Below are positions 29,272 to 32,592 of a stretch of 32,592 nt of DNA, one piece after another. Below the pieces are notes generated by a model, which was not told the DNA's origin, did no database searches, and worked only from the letters and a program-made list of their open reading frames with translations. A program made the translations under genes and the position numbers. Source of the stretch: an uncultured Nocardioides sp. (GTDB taxonomy: Bacteria > Actinomycetota > Actinomycetes > Propionibacteriales > Nocardioidaceae); assembly GCF_947488025.1 (NCBI RefSeq), contig NZ_CANKYS010000021.1, forward strand, positions 1 through 32,592, written 5' to 3'. Position 1 is the stretch's first letter; the number at the start of each line of letters is the position of its first letter.

Positions 29272-30496
29272 TCAACCCCCGGACGCCGACCGCCGGGTTG
29301 TGGTCTCGCCCGTGAGGCGCCGGTAGAGCAATCTGCCGGCCGAGGAGGTCACGCCATGGGCCACGGTGCTCACGACCACGATCATGATTCCGGCGGCCAT
29401 CACGGTTTCAGGGAGGCCGAGCTCCTCCGCCTCGAGCGTCAGGTAGAACACGGCCGAGACACCGACCGGCCCGAACCACCCCAGGTACAGCGCATCCGGC
29501 CAGCCCAGGTTCAGCGGTCGTTTGAGCAGAAGCAGCACGGGGAGTCGACGAAGCAGGAGCACCGCGAGCGCAAGCACGATCGCCGCCCACCCGAGCTCGC
29601 CCCAGACGGTCCAGGGAATGGTGGCACCAAGCAGCACGAACATCGGCAGGACGGCGAACCGATTGACCGCCTCGTCGATCTCGACCTCCGCCGTACGCTC
29701 TGCGCCAGTGCTGGTCAAGTTGAAGACGAGCCCCGCGACGAACGCGGCGAGCACACCATCGAGATGGAGCACCCCGGACACCCCCAGCACGAGCAGAGCG
29801 AGCAAGACGGTGAAGAGCAGCATCGGACCATGGGCTGTCGCCCCGTGCGCGCAGTGCGCGACCGCCGAGCCAGCCGGCGACCCCACCGAGAGCGACCGCG
29901 CCCAGCACCTGCCAGAGAGCGTCCGCAGCTGCCTGTCCAGCGGTCATCGGTCCAGCAAACGCCACCGCGGCCAGTACGAACAGCAGGGCCAGACCGTCGT
30001 TGGCGCCTGACTCCAGCGAGAGGATCTGTCGGTCACGGGCCGGTAGGTCCTCCTCTGCGGGCTCGCCGGTGACCACGCTGGAGGCGAGGACCGGGTCGGT
30101 AGGGCAGATCGCTGTCCCGAGCAGCAGCGCAGCGGCCAGCGTGACCCCGAGGATCCCGGCGGCCAGACCTGTGGAGATCAACGCCATGGCCGGCATGGCC
30201 ACCAACAGCAGGATCGAGACCGGCCGGAGCTGTGCACGGACCGAACCGAACGGATAGCGCAGCGCGACCCCCATCACTGAGATCACCAGCAGGATCCGTG
30301 TCGCGTCGTGAACGCTCGCATGCTCGGTGGTGATCGGTGGAAGAGGCAAAGCGCGGAGCACCTCGGGCCCGACGAGCACGCCGACCACCAGCGCAAGTAG
30401 CGGCTCGGATACGGGCAGACGCCTGATTCGTGCAGACAGCGCAGCCACCAGCACTCCGAGCGCGCCGGCCGCGATGAGCAGCACGTCGAGGGTCAT
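29272..30496 (-). pseudogene. CPA1-type cation/proton antiporter, frameshifted
   Basis: From ATG at 30496 the first frame reads LLALVVGVLVGPEVL, GTAICPTDPVLASSVVTG and ESGANDGLALLFVLAAVAFAG, clear NhaP/CPA1 landmarks including the Asp of the ion site. It continues to GGVAGWLGGRALRA near 29845. The family sequence then resumes in another frame as HGATAHGPMLLFTVLLALLVLG and DGVLAAFVAGLVFNLT, on to the stop at 29272. The shift lies in a GC-rich run at about 29835-29860. The restored protein would be about 407 residues. It could be a sequencing error or real inactivation. It is convergent with nuoN and could exchange Na+ or K+ for H+. Confidence 0.83.
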
Positions 30497-30524
30497 GGCA
30501 GCGCCGTGCCCCGCGTCCTCGTCA

Positions 30525-31403
30525 TCATGCGTGGGGCTCGAATCCGTGGTCGGCGCCGTAGGACGCGAGCACCTCCGGTGCGGCCGCCCCGGTGTTGAGG
30601 TAGGTACGGTCCAACCGCGAGGCGAGACTCTCGACGGCAGCCGTGAGCATGCCGGCCGCGAGATGAACTTCCCGCGAGGACGACCCCCTTCCGGCTTCCG
30701 CCATCTCCAAGGCATAGGAGAGGGTCGCGGCCAGAGACAGATCTTCCTCTTCCTCGATGAAGTAGTAGGACTCGGCGTACTGCAGGAGGTCCGTCTCGGC
30801 TTGGATCACGCCGTCAGTCACGGCGTCGAGCATGCGGCTGGCGACGCATGAGTCTCCGCCGGCCACCACGTGCGACGCATGCGTTGAGTTCAGAATGCTC
30901 AACCGCTTCGCAACCGACCGCCGCCTGCCCAGGGCGGGGTAGACCTGCAGGATCCAGGAGATGGCGGCGGTCAGGAGCACGAACCCGAGAAGCGCCTCGA
31001 ACGGTGCCAGCAGGCGCAGGACGGGGTCGGCCGGGGTGACGTCACCGAAGCCGAGCGTGGCCACGGTGACCAACGACAGGTACAGGGCGGTCAGGGCATC
31101 GGAAGACTGCTCGGGTCTGAGTGCTGACCCGAAGTAGAAGCCGTCCGACATGTGGGGCAGGTAGACCAGAGTCCAGCCGATCACCACCAGACCGGTCCAC
31201 AACGCCACGGTTCCGAGGATTCCAATCGGCCCGGCGAGCTGCCGGGTGTGGCTGGGCAACACGTGCTTGGTGGCCCACCACACGAGCTGGAACACCCACC
31301 GAGCGATCCGGCCGAATCCGCCCGGGTGCCACAGAGTGTGGAAGATGTCCCACAGCGCCACCAAGACAACGAGTAGGCCGGCCGCACTGATCATCCATCC
31401 CAT
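30525..31403 (-). CDS. potassium-channel-type (ion channel family) membrane protein
   Basis: 292 residues from ATG at 31403. Two N-terminal helices (AAGLLVVLVALWDIF and GILGTVALWTGLVVIGWTLVYL) precede the pore: ALYLSLVTVATLGFGDVTPADP (about 106-128), with TLGFGD as the K+-selectivity filter. A helix, LLAPFEALLGFVLLTAAISWIL, follows. The C-terminal half is a soluble, mostly helical domain without a recognised RCK motif. The frame is open upstream through an IS256 remnant, but that part is not native. It lies 28 bp upstream of the antiporter gene, same strand, so the two form a cation-transport pair. Confidence 0.85.
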   Translation of the reverse strand: MGWMISAAGLLVVLVALWDIFHTLWHPGGFGRIARWVFQLVWWATKHVLPSHTRQLAGPIGILGTVALWTGLVVIGWTLVYLPHMSDGFYFGSALRPEQSSDALTALYLSLVTVATLGFGDVTPADPVLRLLAPFEALLGFVLLTAAISWILQVYPALGRRRSVAKRLSILNSTHASHVVAGGDSCVASRMLDAVTDGVIQAETDLLQYAESYYFIEEEEDLSLAATLSYALEMAEAGRGSSSREVHLAAGMLTAAVESLASRLDRTYLNTGAAAPEVLASYGADHGFEPHA

Positions 31404-31424
31404 CCGGGCGACTGTAGTCTCAAC

Positions 31425-31938
31425 GCCGCTCCTCGGACCCGACGTCAACGCCCTCGGTGTTTGCCCACTGCCATCGACGTGCGCGTCGAGCTCCTTGGCC
31501 ATCACGCTGACTTGCGACTTCGACAGTCGGGTGATGCCGAGGGTCTCGACGAGCTTCTCCATCCGCCGCGTCGAGACACCCAACAGGTAGCAGGCCGCGA
31601 CCACGGTGGTCAGGGCCCGCTCGGCTCGCCGGCGTCGCTCGAGGAGCCAGTCCGGGAGGTACGAGCCCTCGCGCAGCTTGGGGATAGCGACCTCCATCGT
31701 GCCGGTGCCGGTGCCGGTGCCGGTGCGGGTGTCGAAGTCGCGGGTCCGGTAGCCGTCGGGAGTTGGTCCGTTCCGGGCTGCGTTCGCCATACGGGGCGCC
31801 GCAGATCGCGTCGGCCTCGGCCGGCAAGAACGCCTGCACGAACGTCGACAGCATCGATCAGAGCAGGTCGGGCTCGGCGCGCTGCAGGTGCTCGGCCATG
31901 AACGCGGGCAGGTCAATAGAGTTGGGGTCGACGGTCAT
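31425..31938 (-). pseudogene. IS256-family transposase remnant
   Basis: From ATG at 31938 (GGAGACATCACG before it) the frame reads MTVDPNSIDLPAFMAEHLQR, AEPDLL, then a TGA where the family has Arg. The sequence continues SMLSTFVQAFLPAEADAICGAPYGERSPERTNSR, then shifts frame to GYRTRDFDTR and MEVAIPKLREGSYLPDWLLERRRRAE, then LGVSTRRMEKLVETLGITRLSKSQVSVMAKELD. After that it is deleted down to a trace (NTEGVDVGSEE) at about 31430. The catalytic core is gone. The decayed 5' third of a mutator-type transposase thus abuts the ion-channel gene. Confidence 0.88.
31699..31728. repeat. 6-bp microsatellite in the IS256 remnant
   Basis: Four perfect GTGCCG units and a GTGCGG variant encode extra Thr-Gly pairs between DTR and MEVAIP, where the transposase family has only about two residues. 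This is slippage expansion in DNA that is no longer under selection. Confidence 0.85.
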
Positions 31939-32367
31939 CGTGATGTCTCCTTCAGTCGTGCTTTCGCGGGCCTTCTGAAGGATCACGCGGTGGCCGTCGC
32001 TGTGTCAGGACGCCACGCTCAGGTCGGGCCCCTCGTACACCACGCCCGTGGACTCAACTACGGCCACCGCGGCCAGCGCGTAGCGCGCGCGCCGCTTGTG
32101 CCGGCCGGTGCTCGGAGATCCCGCATGCCGCCGATCTTAGTTAGCACGAACAGGCACGAATCGGGGCTCATCCTCCGGGCCGACTGCGATTCGAGTCACG
32201 CCGCGCTTATGTCCCGAAAACGCCAGCGCAAGTCGTCTGATCCGAGCAGAAGCCGTCAAGAGGATCTGGAGTCGGCACGCCGGGTTGTGCGCGTCTGCGC
32301 AGGTCAGAGCACACATCGGCAAGTGAGGTCAAAAGAGCCAGCGGCGGAACGCACACGCGCTGGAGGT
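31939..32367. other. non-coding stretch, right arm of att-flanked segment
   Basis: No gene supported. The part nearest 31939 may be the IS256 leader; no terminal repeat is evident. From 32189 the sequence parallels 15961 onward with identical spacing (179 bp) to the tRNA-like core. It includes ATTCGA, CGCGCTTA, CCGAAAAC and CAGGTCAG blocks. Confidence 0.55.
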
Positions 32368-32402
32368 CCAGAGGTCGCAGGTTCAAATCCTGCCCCCGCT
32401 AC
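32368..32402 (+). repeat. 3' part of an initiator tRNA gene, probable attachment-site scar (right)
   Basis: Identical over 35 bp to 16140-16174 and in the same orientation. It has the full T-arm and the 3' acceptor strand (CCCCCGCTAC) but no anticodon arm or 5' half, so it is not a working tRNA gene. With the left copy it bounds the copper/complex I-like segment. Confidence 0.8.
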
Positions 32403-32407
32403 AAGAA

Positions 32408-32447
32408 AGTGGCCTCTGACCTGCGGAAACGCAGTTCAGGGGCCACT
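32408..32447 (+). terminator. GGAAAC-capped hairpin after the right tRNA-end repeat
   Basis: AGTGGCC pairs with GGCCACT, and CTGACCTGCG pairs with CGCAGTTCAG with one mismatch, around GAAA. It occupies the same offset as the hairpin at 16179-16220. Beyond it, GTCGCG at 32474 again matches the left locus; the last 70 bp of the window hold nothing I can assign. Confidence 0.55.
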
Positions 32448-32592
32448 CAACATTTTGAATCAATTCGCCTTATGTCGCGGATTGGGTCCCATAAACCTCC
32501 TGAGATTCAACGATGTGAACCGCCCCGGCATGTCCGGAGACTTTCTAGTTTGAGACTCCAGCTGTTGCTGGGGTCTGGTGGTGAGCGTAGTG

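Noticed and set aside
32103..32553. Small protein with EVAGSNPAPAT / QVQILPPLL-type sequence at the tRNA-end copies
   Set aside because: These are translations of the tRNA T-arm region and recur wherever such a tRNA end occurs; they are not genes.

Overview
The window is high-GC DNA with GTG/ATG starts, overlapping stop/start codons (ATGA, GTGA) and actinobacterial families (DUF6153, SHOCT proteins, PucR-like regulator, IS481/IS1380/IS256 transposases). It most likely comes from an actinobacterial chromosome, plausibly Propionibacteriales/Nocardioides-like. That placement is inferred from gene content and codon style, not from a marker gene.

Layout. (1) 1-4500 is an insertion hot spot. It holds a GC-rich hairpin-repeat array, a cold-shock-domain gene, and one nucleotidyltransferase-fold gene cut into three pieces by an IS1380-family element (633-2290, 5-bp target duplication) and an IS481-family element (2753-3828, 6-bp target duplication). 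Decayed coding sequence follows. (2) 4500-11430 is accessory chromosome: a beta-lactamase-fold serine hydrolase, a divergent alpha/beta hydrolase with a PucR-like regulator, an unknown protein, a small Cys-phosphatase and a GyrI-like protein, with two more copies of the hairpin-repeat family. (3) 10490-12609 is a divergent LysR regulator / YeiH-type exporter pair. (4) 12800-15713 is a fluoride-response operon: riboswitch, fluC/crcB, DUF190 (frameshifted), second fluC/crcB, PAP2 phosphatase, uppP. (5) 16140-32402 is a 16.2-kb segment bounded by two direct copies of the 3' part of an initiator-tRNA gene. Each copy sits in a similar ~310-bp context, so they look like attachment-site scars. The segment carries a copper-type block (DUF6153, BNR-like lipoprotein, SHOCT, Tat-exported multicopper oxidase, SHOCT, DUF305). 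This runs straight into a compact complex I-like operon: nuoA, a NuoB-like/His-rich/NuoD-like fusion, then nuoH, J, K, L, M, N. A convergent CPA-type cation/proton antiporter (frameshifted), a potassium-channel-type protein and an IS256 remnant close the segment.

The most unusual content is the complex I-like operon. It has all seven membrane-arm subunits. It has no nuoE, F, G or I and no intact nuoB, C or D. The only peripheral-arm candidate is one fusion protein without the Fe-S cysteines, containing about 80 residues with 21 histidines in HEGMDHG-type repeats. Several proton-path or quinone-coupling residues also look altered in NuoH, J, M and N. Its position behind a multicopper oxidase and DUF305 gene suggests a metal-linked, possibly non-NADH ion-translocating complex. 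That function is inference.
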